Source: Methanobacteriaceae archaeon
Lineage (GTDB): Archaea > Methanobacteriota > Methanobacteria > Methanobacteriales > Methanobacteriaceae
NCBI GenBank assembly: GCA_013403005.1
Contig: JACBOA010000002.1
Span: 123,054 to 187,053, forward strand
DNA length: 64,000 bases
Direction: 5' to 3'
Under the pieces are notes generated by a model. That model was not told where the DNA came from and did no database searches. It was given only the letters and a program-made list of their open reading frames with translations. Shown here one piece after another: positions 31,821-41,067 of the stretch. The position numbers and the translations under genes are program-made. How positions within the stretch are numbered: position 1 is the first letter of the stretch; each line of letters begins with the position of its first letter.

Positions 31821-32297
31821 ATGAATTTTTATACCAAGCATACCGGAATGGAAACTATGAACTTAGAATCCATGATCATTGTTTTTTGCGCAGGAGTGGT
31901 TGAACTATGGTTAGCCATACCCCTGGGATTTCTCATGGACATCAATCCTATTATTACTGCTATTTTATCTGCTTCCAGTGCCATAGTGGCTGTATTAGTT
32001 GTAACCCTTCTGGGAGATAATTTGAGAAATCGTTTCCTCCAATGGAAATATCATGATGATAAAACTCTTGAAAAAAGTCGTTTGTACAAGGTCTGGAATA
32101 AATATGGGGTGGTTGGATTGGGTTTAACTTCACCACTTCTTTTTGGAGCTCCTCTGGGCGCTGCTGTGGGTATAGCTTTAGGTACTGAAAAAGAACGCCT
32201 ATTACTATGGATGAGTGTGGGAATTATCCTTTGGAGTGCTGGTTTGACTGTTGCCGGAGTTATGGGATTATTAGCCTTTGAATCCATAGTTAAATAA
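31821..32297 (+). CDS. Small multidrug export protein family (PF06695-like)
   Basis: The 158-residue protein has four membrane helices, with ELWLAIPLGFLMDINPI at the start and YGVVGLGLTSPLLFGAPLG in the middle, the hallmark of the COG2426 family. Despite the family name, transport has rarely been shown. The ATG at 31821 or the one at 31857 could be the start; neither has a strong ribosome binding site. Confidence 0.78.
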   Translation: MNFYTKHTGMETMNLESMIIVFCAGVVELWLAIPLGFLMDINPIITAILSASSAIVAVLVVTLLGDNLRNRFLQWKYHDDKTLEKSRLYKVWNKYGVVGLGLTSPLLFGAPLGAAVGIALGTEKERLLLWMSVGIILWSAGLTVAGVMGLLAFESIVK

Positions 32298-32350
32298 CAT
32301 TCAAGATTATGTTTCAGGTTTTTAACCCCTGATTATTATATGATAATGGT

Positions 32351-32408
32351 ATCCGGTGTCCCAAACATTTAATAGATGATGGGGCGAAACATTTAATAGT
32401 ATATCCGG
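32351..32408. repeat. Direct repeat pair upstream of inositol-phosphate synthase
   Basis: AAACATTTAATAG occurs at 32363-32375 and again at 32387-32399, a 24-base period. ATCCGG lies outside on each side (32351-32356 and 32403-32408). The spacing equals about two helical turns, which suits side-by-side binding of a regulator, and the block lies 126-183 bases before the gene start. Confidence 0.45.
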
Positions 32409-32512
32409 CTAACTTTACACTCAGAAGAAGTTTTATTAAGCGAATGAAAGATGAAATGAGGATATTAATTTTATCATAACATCAACTGACTCCTAATTGG
32501 CGTTGATATTTA

Positions 32513-33637
<1,125 letters not shown>

Positions 33638-33638
33638 T

Positions 33639-33675
33639 ATTCCCTAATAATACTTTTTTCCCAATAATACTTTTA
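33639..33675 (+). repeat. Tandem repeat with U-tracts after the inositol-phosphate synthase gene
   Basis: TTCCCTAATAATACTTTT is followed directly by TTCCCAATAATACTTTT. The two T-rich units may act as a double terminator on the plus strand. Confidence 0.4.
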
Positions 33676-33717
33676 GAATTCAGATTAAAAAGCAATCAAA
33701 CATCCTATTAAGATTTT

Positions 33718-34545
33718 TTAAGGAATTTCACTCTTTCTGATCATTGGCTCACACTCTAACTGAGGAATTTGAGTATAATCCCCTTTTTGAAGGTCTTCTC
33801 TAACCTTTTCCAGTATCTCATTGCGGTTAAGCTTGTTCTGACTGGCATTCATTTCCTTGCAGAAATAATAGGTGAATGCACCGTGCCAATCTCCATTGAT
33901 AAAGGCATCAGCACTGGTTTGATCGGCACGGCATGCAGCCCATAAAACATGATGAACCATACCTTTTTCTAATAAGGCTTTATTCAGCCCTCTTTGTCGT
34001 TTACCATCCACTTTTTTGAAAGATTCCAGTGATGGAGGGGGTATGTATCGAGTTTGCCTGTCCCAGATGAGGTCAATAGCTTTAAGTCCTGTTCCACTAT
34101 GACAAGTATCCAGATACACCTCTAACAGTACTTCTTCAGGAATTTGTATAAAAAGATCCCTAAGTTCATCATCCACTATTATATGTTTTGGATCCCATCC
34201 ATCTCCCTTTTGAGTTAGATCATAGGGACAAAAGGCTTCATCAACACGATCAGGCTCATCTCCACTTAAATCTGGAACTTGTGTACCATGACTGGACATA
34301 CTAAATACCAGATAACTATATTCCCCTGATTTAGCTCCCCTAACCATATCCTCAAGATTTTTCATTATATTGGCCTTAGTGGCCTTTGCATTGGTGAGTT
34401 TGATAATGTTCTGAGCCTGGAAACCCATCAGATTCTTTAATAATTTTTCCATATCATGGGCATCATTCACACAACCCCTTAAGGTAGCCGAAGGAAAATT
34501 TTTGAAACTATTAATACCCACACAAAGAGCTCTTTTACCAGTCAT
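33718..34545 (-). CDS. Caspase-like peptidase (archaeal orthocaspase / metacaspase)
   Basis: The 275-residue protein is a single caspase-fold domain. It starts KRALCVGINSFKNFP, has a catalytic His in SMSSHGTQ (His86) and a catalytic Cys in YLDTCHSGTG (Cys148), with an acidic loop around GDEPDRVDEAF before it. Metacaspases cut after Arg or Lys, usually in a Ca2+-dependent manner. It has no signal peptide and no death-fold partner. The start ATG has GAGGTGAT. Upstream is a long AT-rich region. Confidence 0.85.
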   Translation of the reverse strand: MTGKRALCVGINSFKNFPSATLRGCVNDAHDMEKLLKNLMGFQAQNIIKLTNAKATKANIMKNLEDMVRGAKSGEYSYLVFSMSSHGTQVPDLSGDEPDRVDEAFCPYDLTQKGDGWDPKHIIVDDELRDLFIQIPEEVLLEVYLDTCHSGTGLKAIDLIWDRQTRYIPPPSLESFKKVDGKRQRGLNKALLEKGMVHHVLWAACRADQTSADAFINGDWHGAFTYYFCKEMNASQNKLNRNEILEKVREDLQKGDYTQIPQLECEPMIRKSEIP

Positions 34546-35061
34546 TCAATCACCTCAGTATAATTTCAGTAATGTTCAGTAATGATCCATCCATTTCATA
34601 TTTGTGCTAATTACACAGTCCAATTCCCCCAACACACTACAAAACATAATCCATGATAACATATTCATTATTCTTTGTAATATAAAGTAATATAAATAAG
34701 TATTCATTATCTTATTTTTTGCATTAATAATTTAAAATTACACTTTATTTATCATTAAAATGATATTTATTGGATATTAAAAGTTTAAAGTAAAAATTAA
34801 TTCTTTATAAAGACAAATTAAAACAAAATAAAACAAAATAAATTGTATTAATAATATTATTTTCATAATTATAAATAATATAAAATACTTTTAGAACTTT
34901 AAATTTACTAACCATTAGCTGCAAGATAAGGATAATGAATTAGTTTATTTTCAATCACTTGCTAGCTGATTAAAGGTAAGGATATAAGGAAGTTCACCCT
35001 AATTATATAAGGAAATTAAGATCCTATTTCATGAAGAGTTTATTAAAGTGTGAGGGTCACC
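34546..35061. other. AT-rich intergenic region, 516 bp
   Basis: This lies between divergent genes. It is very AT-rich, with a short repeat AAAACAAAAT twice near 34823-34842. The right end holds the pycB promoter (TATA at 35002-35010). ATATAAGGAA occurs at about 34982 and again at 35005. No frame or RNA is supported. Confidence 0.45.
35002..35010 (+). promoter_or_regulatory. TATA box for pycB
   Basis: ATTATATAA lies about 55 bases before the ATG at 35062, leaving a leader of about 30 bases with GTGAGGGT as the ribosome binding site. Confidence 0.55.
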
Positions 35062-36780
35062 ATGACGAAGATAAGGCTAATTGAAACTGCTTACAGAGAT
35101 GCACACCAGTCGCTCCTGGCTACGAGGATGAGAACAAGAGATATGCTGCCAATTGCCGAAGAAATGGACAAGGTAGGGTATTTCTCTCTGGAATGTTGGG
35201 GAGGGGCTACCTTCGACACCTGCATCCGCTACCTCAATGAAGATCCCTGGGAAAGACTACGCAGCCTGAAGGAGCTGGTGAAAAAAACTCCACTTCAGAT
35301 GCTCCTTAGAGGACAGAATCTAGTGGGTTACAAACATTATCCTGATGATGTTGTCCGAGAGTTCGTGGAAAAAGCTTACACTAACGGAGTGGATGTTTTT
35401 AGAATATTCGACGCTTTAAATGACATCCGTAACATGGAGATGTCCATAAAAGTTGCTAAAGAACAAGGTGCCCATGTTCAGGGAACTATCAGTTACACTA
35501 CCAGCCCATATCATACCATTGAAAAATATGTAGAGTTCGCCAAAGAACTTGAAGCATTGGAATGTGATTCACTGGCTATAAAGGATATGGCTGGACTCAT
35601 ATCTCCACATGACACTTATGAACTTGTTAGAACCCTTAAAGAAGAAACTGATCTTTTAATCAATTTACACTGCCACTGCACCAGTGGTATGACCCCTATG
35701 AGTTATTATGCGGCCTGTCAAGCAGGTGTTGATCTTTTGGACACTGCTATATCTCCTCTATCCTGGGGAGCGTCCCAGCCACCAACTGAAAGTGTGGTTG
35801 CCGCCCTGAAAGAAACACCCTATGACACAGAACTGGATTTAAAACTCTTGACTCAGATTAAAAAATATTTCGAAGAAGTTCGGGAAAAATACAGTGGCAT
35901 ACTGGACCCTATTACTGAAAGGGTGGATACTGATGTACTACTCTACCAGATTCCTGGAGGGATGCTATCCAACTTTGTATCTCAGTTAAAGGAACAGAAT
36001 GCCCTGGACCGATACGAGGATGTTCTATGTGAAGTTCCACGGGTTCGCAAAGATCTGGGTTATCCTCCACTGGTAACTCCCACCAGTCAGATTGTGGGTA
36101 TTCAGGCCGTGATGAATGTTCTGGGAGGGGAAAGATACAAAAATGTATCCAAAGAAGTAAAGGAATATGTTAAAGGATTCTATGGAAAACCACCAGCACC
36201 CATAGACCCGGAAGTGGCCCATAGTATAATCGGGGATGAGAAACCCATAACCTGCCGTCCGGCAGATCTTCTGGAAGACGAACTGGATAAATTCCGTAAA
36301 GAAGGAGAAGAAATGGGTATTATTAAAAAAGATGAAGATGTGCTTACCTTTACTCTTTACCCTGCTATTGCACCAAAATTCCTGAAAGGAGAAGCTGAAG
36401 AAGAACCTCTAACACCACCCAAGTCAGATGCACCCTCTGAAGAACCAGCAGCCTTACCTACTGAGTATCAGGTTGATGTTGATGGTGAAAGCTTCCAGGT
36501 GAGGGTTGTTCCCACAGGTTACATGGAAATTGAACCTGCTGAAGGAGCAAAACCTTCAGGTCCGGTGGAGGGTGGAGTTACATCATCCATGCAGGGAATG
36601 ATACTGAAACTCAAAGTGAGTGAAGGAGACAATGTAAATGAGGGAGATGTGGTGGCAGTTTTAGAAGCCATGAAAATGGAAAACGATATTCATGCCCCAG
36701 AATCAGGAATCGTGCAAGAGATTTTCGTGGATGAAGGAGATAGTGTAGGGGCTGGGGATACCTTGATGGTCATAAAATAA
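35062..36780 (+). CDS. pycB: Pyruvate carboxylase subunit B (carboxyltransferase with biotin domain)
   Basis: The 572-residue protein moves CO2 from biotin to pyruvate to make oxaloacetate, feeding the reductive TCA branch in methanogens. The carboxyltransferase barrel (about 1-300) starts IRLIETAYRDAHQSLLATR and has metal and pyruvate residues in RGQNLVGY and HCHCTSGM. The middle domain (about 300-465) is followed by an acidic Pro-rich linker. The C-terminal biotinyl domain carries the target Lys in LEAMKMEND. Subunit A (biotin carboxylase) is not in this window. GTGAGGGT sets the ATG; a GTG four codons earlier is less likely. Confidence 0.95.
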   Translation: MTKIRLIETAYRDAHQSLLATRMRTRDMLPIAEEMDKVGYFSLECWGGATFDTCIRYLNEDPWERLRSLKELVKKTPLQMLLRGQNLVGYKHYPDDVVREFVEKAYTNGVDVFRIFDALNDIRNMEMSIKVAKEQGAHVQGTISYTTSPYHTIEKYVEFAKELEALECDSLAIKDMAGLISPHDTYELVRTLKEETDLLINLHCHCTSGMTPMSYYAACQAGVDLLDTAISPLSWGASQPPTESVVAALKETPYDTELDLKLLTQIKKYFEEVREKYSGILDPITERVDTDVLLYQIPGGMLSNFVSQLKEQNALDRYEDVLCEVPRVRKDLGYPPLVTPTSQIVGIQAVMNVLGGERYKNVSKEVKEYVKGFYGKPPAPIDPEVAHSIIGDEKPITCRPADLLEDELDKFRKEGEEMGIIKKDEDVLTFTLYPAIAPKFLKGEAEEEPLTPPKSDAPSEEPAALPTEYQVDVDGESFQVRVVPTGYMEIEPAEGAKPSGPVEGGVTSSMQGMILKLKVSEGDNVNEGDVVAVLEAMKMENDIHAPESGIVQEIFVDEGDSVGAGDTLMVIK

Positions 36781-36960
36781 TACCCTGAATCCTATTATTT
36801 TCATCCACCATTTAGAATTTATTTAAAACTCCCCCAATTCACTTAACTGCATATTTTTTTATTGCATATTTTTTATCAAAATAAATTTTTATTGATATTA
36901 ATTGTTCCAATGACATTGATTTAGGAATAAAAAAGATTGTAAGAAACAAGATAATTGTAT

Positions 36961-37338
36961 CTACATTCCGTGAAGTATCTCTTCGACCTGTTCTGCTTGA
37001 GATTCCATCTCAAAAAGTATGAGGCCTATCTGAGCATCAATTTCGGTTAAAGCAGTTAAAATAGCCTTTGTACCTGCCGGTATTAACACGATAGTTCCTT
37101 TTTCGGTTTTGAGAGATATCTCACTAACTCCTCCAGTTTTCATTTGCCCGGAAGCAGCTTCAGCAGCCCCCATTATGGTTGAACAAAGTGCAGAAAATAT
37201 TCTGGCATCAACATCAGGAGGAGTCCGGGAGTTTATTAGAAGACCTTCCTTGGAAACAATAGCGCAGGCTTTTATTTGTCCTACTTGCATTATTGATGAT
37301 AGAACATTGTCTAATCTTTCTTTTTTAGTTTCAGCCAT
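36961..37338 (-). CDS. Roadblock/LC7 domain protein
   Basis: The 125-residue protein is a single Roadblock/LC7 domain: a first helix (RLDNVLSSIMQVGQIKACAI), strand GLLINSRT, then AALCSTIMGAAEAA-type helix and strands ending in FEMESQAEQVEEIL. Such domains form dimers and often regulate small GTPases or build sensory complexes in archaea. It lies 28 bases downstream of the V4R gene on the same strand and likely works with it. AAGGGGT precedes the ATG. Confidence 0.82.
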   Translation of the reverse strand: MAETKKERLDNVLSSIMQVGQIKACAIVSKEGLLINSRTPPDVDARIFSALCSTIMGAAEAASGQMKTGGVSEISLKTEKGTIVLIPAGTKAILTALTEIDAQIGLILFEMESQAEQVEEILHGM

Positions 37339-37366
37339 AATTCAACCCCTTAAACTTGTAAAACTT

Positions 37367-37984
37367 CTACTTCTTATCCTTTATTTCAACATCAAATTGA
37401 CAGAAAGAATAGCCACTGGTCCAGCACCTTATTTCCTCTGCTGTAACCTCTTTCTGAGTAAGTTCCATTAATATTCCAATTATCATACCTGTCTCAAAGT
37501 AACAAACTGGTTGACCTATGTTAGGCAATCCAGCACATTCAATACATTCATAAACTCGTAAATCAATCTTTTTTCCATTCTCTGTTTCTTTTTCGGTGAA
37601 AATATCAAGAATACCTATTTTATATTTTGCCAAAAACTGACCTATATCCTCAACACTTTGAATGATACCGTTTTTAACCAGGTTCGTTCCCAGTTCTATT
37701 CCAGCAACCACATCAGTACCATATCCTGCTCGGGCCAGTGATATCGGTTTTTTTAAGTTTCCAACCCTGAATGTTGTGACATACAAAGAATCCTGATCCT
37801 CATTGGCATCCTTACCTAAAAAAGGCCTTTCAGGACTAATAATATCCTCCAAATCCATATGATCTTTTTTTACGAGCTTTCTGGGACCAACACGTTTACC
37901 ATCAATAGTTCTTTCATTTTCAACTTCTTTTTCAACTAAAGAGCGATAATAACGAATGGATTTTTCTATTTCTTCCTCATTCAT
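37367..37984 (-). CDS. V4R-domain protein
   Basis: The 205-residue protein has a C-terminal V4R (4-vinyl reductase-like) domain (about 85-200) with conserved Cys in YECIECAGLPNIGQPVCYF and RCWTSGYSFC. V4R domains bind small hydrophobic ligands or metals and serve as sensors. The N-terminal 80 residues are charged and helical. The ATG has a strong GGAGGAAA site. It forms an operon with the Roadblock gene, suggesting a small ligand-sensing complex. A MITE-like element lies just upstream. Confidence 0.75.
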   Translation of the reverse strand: MNEEEIEKSIRYYRSLVEKEVENERTIDGKRVGPRKLVKKDHMDLEDIISPERPFLGKDANEDQDSLYVTTFRVGNLKKPISLARAGYGTDVVAGIELGTNLVKNGIIQSVEDIGQFLAKYKIGILDIFTEKETENGKKIDLRVYECIECAGLPNIGQPVCYFETGMIIGILMELTQKEVTAEEIRCWTSGYSFCQFDVEIKDKK

Positions 37985-38289
37985 TAAATTTCCTCCAGAA
38001 AGGCGCGTAGGAAATTATACTTAAGACAAGGGTAAATATGATGTACCTTTCTAAAGTTTTTTGTGTTATTTTTTTACTCGCAAAAAAATGTTAAAAATAA
38101 CATCATAAAAATAATGTCAAATTGGGACTGTAAAGTTAATGGGTGTTGGAGTGTTCATCAAAATTTAAAATTCGTTAATTATGGTTCTTTCACCAAAAAA
38201 AGATAAATTATGGCAAAGATTGTTTACAAATATCGCTCAACCCCTAATAACTTTACAGCCCCCTCAAATTTTATATTTTTCCTCAATTA
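37985..38289. other. Intergenic region, 305 bp, mostly a MITE-like insertion
   Basis: This lies between the flavodoxin-like gene end and the V4R start. Its right half is the element at 38124-38263. The rest holds the V4R leader and AT-rich sequence. Confidence 0.6.
38124..38263. mobile_element. MITE-like element, copy A, with 7-bp target duplication
   Basis: A 140 bp non-coding element has terminal inverted repeats. The left end is GGGaCTGTAAAGTTA and the right end, complemented, is GGGGGCTGTAAAGTTA. It is flanked exactly by the direct repeat TCAAATT (38117-38123 and 38264-38270). Its core GGTTCTTTCACCAAAAAA is shared with the copy at 43605-43743. The ends resemble IS6-type ends (GGnnCTGT...AAAGTT), but no transposase is present. 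It encodes no protein. Confidence 0.8.
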
Positions 38290-39006
38290 TTAGATTTTCC
38301 GAATTAATTCATCAAAAGAGTTAATTTCCAGCATTCCATGTTCTCTCCAATAATTATAATCTGCCCTTAAAACATCCGCACCAAATACTATCTTTTTTTT
38401 ATTTACCTGGAAAGAATTCTCAAGTTCATTGTCTGATTCAACAGTTTTTTCCCCATTTAGGAAAGGATATACTTTACCAGCAGCCTTATGAGCTGATTTT
38501 AAAGCATTTTCAGGATAGGTAAGTGTTCCAGGAAGTGTACCATAAGCATCCAGAGAATAAATTGTTTTTACACCTGCTGCATTTAATACTAAGCGCAAAT
38601 ATTGGTGAACTTCCTCTAAACCAGCCCCTGCAGTTGTTGATACTGTAATTCCAGGTTTTCCAGCAAGTCTTAAAGTATGATACCAGCTTGCCAGCCTATC
38701 CAGAAAAGTTTTCATTTGCCCAGACACTTGCATGGCATACACAGGGGAGCCCCAAATAATCAAATCTGATTCTAGCATTTTTCCCTTTAAAAAGGCCATG
38801 TCGTCCTTCTCATCAAGAGGACATGTACCCTTTGTCATACATAACCAGCATCCATTGCATGGTTGGATATCCACGTCCCCTGCTGTGAATAGATTATATT
38901 TAATATTATTATCCCTCTGGAGAAGTTCATCTATCATCATTTTGGTTAAAGTGTAAGTATTTGATTTTTTCTTTAAAGGACTGCCTATAAATCCAAATAT
39001 TTTCAT
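38290..39006 (-). CDS. Flavodoxin-family oxidoreductase with Fe-S motif
   Basis: The 238-residue protein is of the NADPH-dependent FMN reductase / iron-sulfur flavoprotein type. FGFIGSPLKKKSNTYTL binds the FMN phosphate. CNGCWLCMTKGTC is the compact Cys motif that binds a [4Fe-4S] cluster in iron-sulfur flavoproteins. GSPVYAMQVSGQMKTFLDR forms the isoalloxazine pocket. It probably handles electrons from ferredoxin or F420H2, perhaps against oxidative stress. It overlaps the end of the MarR gene by 4 bases (ATGA), so the two are coupled and the regulator probably controls it. Confidence 0.85.
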   Translation of the reverse strand: MKIFGFIGSPLKKKSNTYTLTKMMIDELLQRDNNIKYNLFTAGDVDIQPCNGCWLCMTKGTCPLDEKDDMAFLKGKMLESDLIIWGSPVYAMQVSGQMKTFLDRLASWYHTLRLAGKPGITVSTTAGAGLEEVHQYLRLVLNAAGVKTIYSLDAYGTLPGTLTYPENALKSAHKAAGKVYPFLNGEKTVESDNELENSFQVNKKKIVFGADVLRADYNYWREHGMLEINSFDELIRKI

Positions 39007-39479
39007 TCCTTTTCCCCTCCTTCATTATAATTTGAATAAAGAATAGTCCATAAATTTTCATTAAATTGTTTCTTTTCAGAACCCAGTGGTTCAAAAAATT
39101 CATTATTGACATTTTCAACGATTTTTAAAGCTTTTTCAAGAGTTTTAAATCCATTTTGGGTAATGTGTAAATATTTAGCCCGTGAATCCTTACCATCGTT
39201 TGTTCTTTCAATGAATCCTTTGTCTTCTAGTGTTCTGATAATCTTTGAAGTTACCATGACATTTGTCCGTGTAAAATTCGCTAGTTTAATTTGTGTAACT
39301 GGTTCCCCCTGTTTTTCAAGCCAGGCCAAACCTGATAATAAAGCAAAATGAGTGTGAGTTAAATCAACACTTTTTAGATTTTTGTTGATTTTACGTTGCC
39401 ACAAATATGTAATTTTCCAAAATAATATCCCTGTCATTTCTTCTGGCTCTTCTAACCATTTATAAAAACTATTTTTCAT
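39003..39479 (-). CDS. MarR-family transcriptional regulator
   Basis: The 158-residue protein has the MarR winged-helix core (about 45-125): FALLSGLAWLEKQ, TQIKLANFTRTNVMVTSKIIRTLEDKGFIER as recognition helix region, and a basic wing NDGKDSRAKYLHIT. MarR proteins bind palindromes as dimers and respond to small ligands or oxidants. A perfect 14-bp inverted repeat lies just upstream (39519-39563), strongly suggesting self-control. AAGGAGGT precedes the ATG. The next gene in the operon is the flavodoxin-like reductase. Confidence 0.9.
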   Translation of the reverse strand: MKNSFYKWLEEPEEMTGILFWKITYLWQRKINKNLKSVDLTHTHFALLSGLAWLEKQGEPVTQIKLANFTRTNVMVTSKIIRTLEDKGFIERTNDGKDSRAKYLHITQNGFKTLEKALKIVENVNNEFFEPLGSEKKQFNENLWTILYSNYNEGGEKE

Positions 39480-39518
39480 TTTAAACCTCCTTATAATTCT
39501 TTCATTTATAGCATATTG

Positions 39519-39563
39519 TAATCATTATATATTATATACATTAATTATTATATATAATGATTA
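39519..39563. promoter_or_regulatory. Perfect 14-bp inverted repeat, probable MarR operator
   Basis: TAATCATTATATAT at 39519-39532 is the exact reverse complement of ATATATAATGATTA at 39550-39563, with a 17-base AT-rich spacer. It lies between the divergent MarR operon and the 98-residue gene and overlaps their likely TATA boxes, so binding could silence both. Confidence 0.7.
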
Positions 39564-39625
39564 TATAAATCCCTTGAAAAGTTATATTTTGGAAAAACTC
39601 CATTATTTAGTAAGGAGATGTTTTC

Positions 39626-39922
39626 ATGGCAAAAAATAGTTATTCAAGGAAAATATCAAAAAAAGAGGCTGAAAGCAATTTTATATCCATTTTAAAGAAT
39701 AATTTAGCATTTTTCCCACCTTTAGGGGAAAATTTTGTGCTTAACGAAAATAACTCGTCCCATGAAGTAAAAGTAGAATCGTATCCCTGCACCTGCAGAG
39801 GGCCAGATTTACCTCATGAACATTACTTTATCACATGGGAAGGACTAAAACCGGGAAATAGAGTAGAAATTATAAAAAATCCTTCTAAAAATAGTGAATA
39901 TGATTTAAAAATATTCTTTTAA
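39626..39922 (+). CDS. Small protein with C-x-C and H-x-H motif, unknown function
   Basis: I do not recognise this 98-residue protein. It has a basic N-terminus (KNSYSRKISKKEAES) and a central YPCTCRGPDLPHEHYFI, whose two Cys and two His could bind a metal. The remainder looks like a small beta domain. AAGGAGATG lies before the ATG. It is divergent from the MarR operon and shares its operator region, so it may belong to the same regulon. Confidence 0.6.
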   Translation: MAKNSYSRKISKKEAESNFISILKNNLAFFPPLGENFVLNENNSSHEVKVESYPCTCRGPDLPHEHYFITWEGLKPGNRVEIIKNPSKNSEYDLKIFF

Positions 39923-40004
39923 AATTATCCATAGAATTTAAAACTACCCTCTTGTAATATCTTAGAAAAATATTCAAATGAAGAAAATGATACTAAAGAA
40001 ACAT

Positions 40005-40697
40005 TTATTGGACATATTTTGTTCTATCTTCTACATTTGCCCATTCGAATGCTCTTTTACGCCGCATGCAGGATTCACAAACACCGCAGTGCTCTTCATT
40101 GCCCATGTAACAGGAGTAACTGAGATTTAAAGGTGCTCCTATCTCATTTCCCGCTTTTACAATTTCTTTTTTATCCATGTGAATTAGTGGTGCTTCTATC
40201 TGGACATTATCCGGGGATCCTATTTTAAGAAGGTTGTTAAATGCATCTAAAAATTCTTTGGAGTTATCAGGGAAGGTTGCTGCTTCTTCATAGTCCCATC
40301 CCACAATTATTTTCTCTGCCCCTTCTGCCTCGGCAAATGATAATGCTATAGAAGTGAATACAACATTCCTGCCCGGGACCCATACTTTCCTTGCTGTTTC
40401 ATCGCAGACTTCTTTATCATCCAGCTGGTTTACTTCCAGTTTTGGAATATCTTCTTGACTGGTTAAAGCAGATTTACCCAGTTTTGCCAGCCAGGGCAGT
40501 TCGATAACTGTGTGTTTAAAACCTAATTGTTCGCATATAGCTCTAGAAGATTTTACTTCCATTTTGGCACTTCTCTGCCCATAATCAAAAGTAATAGCAT
40601 GAACTTCATAATCCCTGGCTAAAAGAGAAGTAGCTACTGTGGAGTCCAATCCCCCAGAGAGTACTGATATTGCCTTATTTTTAGTTAAATCACTCAT
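40005..40697 (-). CDS. queC: 7-cyano-7-deazaguanine synthase
   Basis: This enzyme makes preQ0 for archaeosine in tRNA from 7-carboxy-7-deazaguanine, using ATP and ammonia. Visible are the PP-loop SVLSGGLDSTVATSLL near the N-terminus and the C-terminal zinc site CYMGNEEHCGVCESCMRRKR. The length of about 230 residues is normal. The frame can start at 40706 (GTG); I use the ATG at 40697. TATA-like ATTATAAAAT lies about 35 bases upstream, which would leave almost no leader. No other archaeosine gene is nearby. Confidence 0.93.
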   Translation of the reverse strand: MSDLTKNKAISVLSGGLDSTVATSLLARDYEVHAITFDYGQRSAKMEVKSSRAICEQLGFKHTVIELPWLAKLGKSALTSQEDIPKLEVNQLDDKEVCDETARKVWVPGRNVVFTSIALSFAEAEGAEKIIVGWDYEEAATFPDNSKEFLDAFNNLLKIGSPDNVQIEAPLIHMDKKEIVKAGNEIGAPLNLSYSCYMGNEEHCGVCESCMRRKRAFEWANVEDRTKYVQ

Positions 40698-40731
40698 TTT
40701 CAACACTTTTTATATTTAAGAATTTTATAAT

Positions 40732-41031
40732 CTATTTTGTCCTGTTTTTAGAATTTAATCTTGCTACTCTTTCAGAAATAGATATCTTATGTTCTTCATC
40801 CGAAATATTGGGATCTTTCAGTTGGTTGAATATATCGCAGGGGAGTTCCAGACAGGACCCACAATTTTTATACTTTTTTTCATTAACTGCACAATCAAAA
40901 ATGGGACAAACCCTTTCTGGCATTATCTCCTGCGCCCAGAATGTTTTCCACTTGATTTTGTAACATCCAGGACAGTTTTCTTCAAAAAACTGGCACTCCT
41001 CGCAAATCAGTCCACACGGTGAAGTATTCAT
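40732..41031 (-). CDS. DUF3795-family Cys-rich protein
   Basis: The 99-residue protein has CGLICEECQFFEENCPGC near its start and CPIFDC and CGSCLELPC later, the pattern of DUF3795. The spaced cysteines likely bind zinc or an iron-sulfur cluster. The function is unknown. GGAGAG precedes the ATG. It lies 35 bases upstream of queC on the same strand, so it may be co-transcribed, though a role in deazaguanine synthesis is not suggested by the family. Confidence 0.78.
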   Translation of the reverse strand: MNTSPCGLICEECQFFEENCPGCYKIKWKTFWAQEIMPERVCPIFDCAVNEKKYKNCGSCLELPCDIFNQLKDPNISDEEHKISISERVARLNSKNRTK

Positions 41032-41067
41032 TCAATCTCTCCTATATCACTAATTAAATTATAAAAC

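Noticed and set aside
37984..38290. Reading the inverted repeats around 38124-38263 as a simple terminator hairpin of the flavodoxin operon
   Set aside because: The flavodoxin gene is on the minus strand and the element is upstream of it; the exact 7-bp direct repeats and a second copy elsewhere fit an inserted element better.
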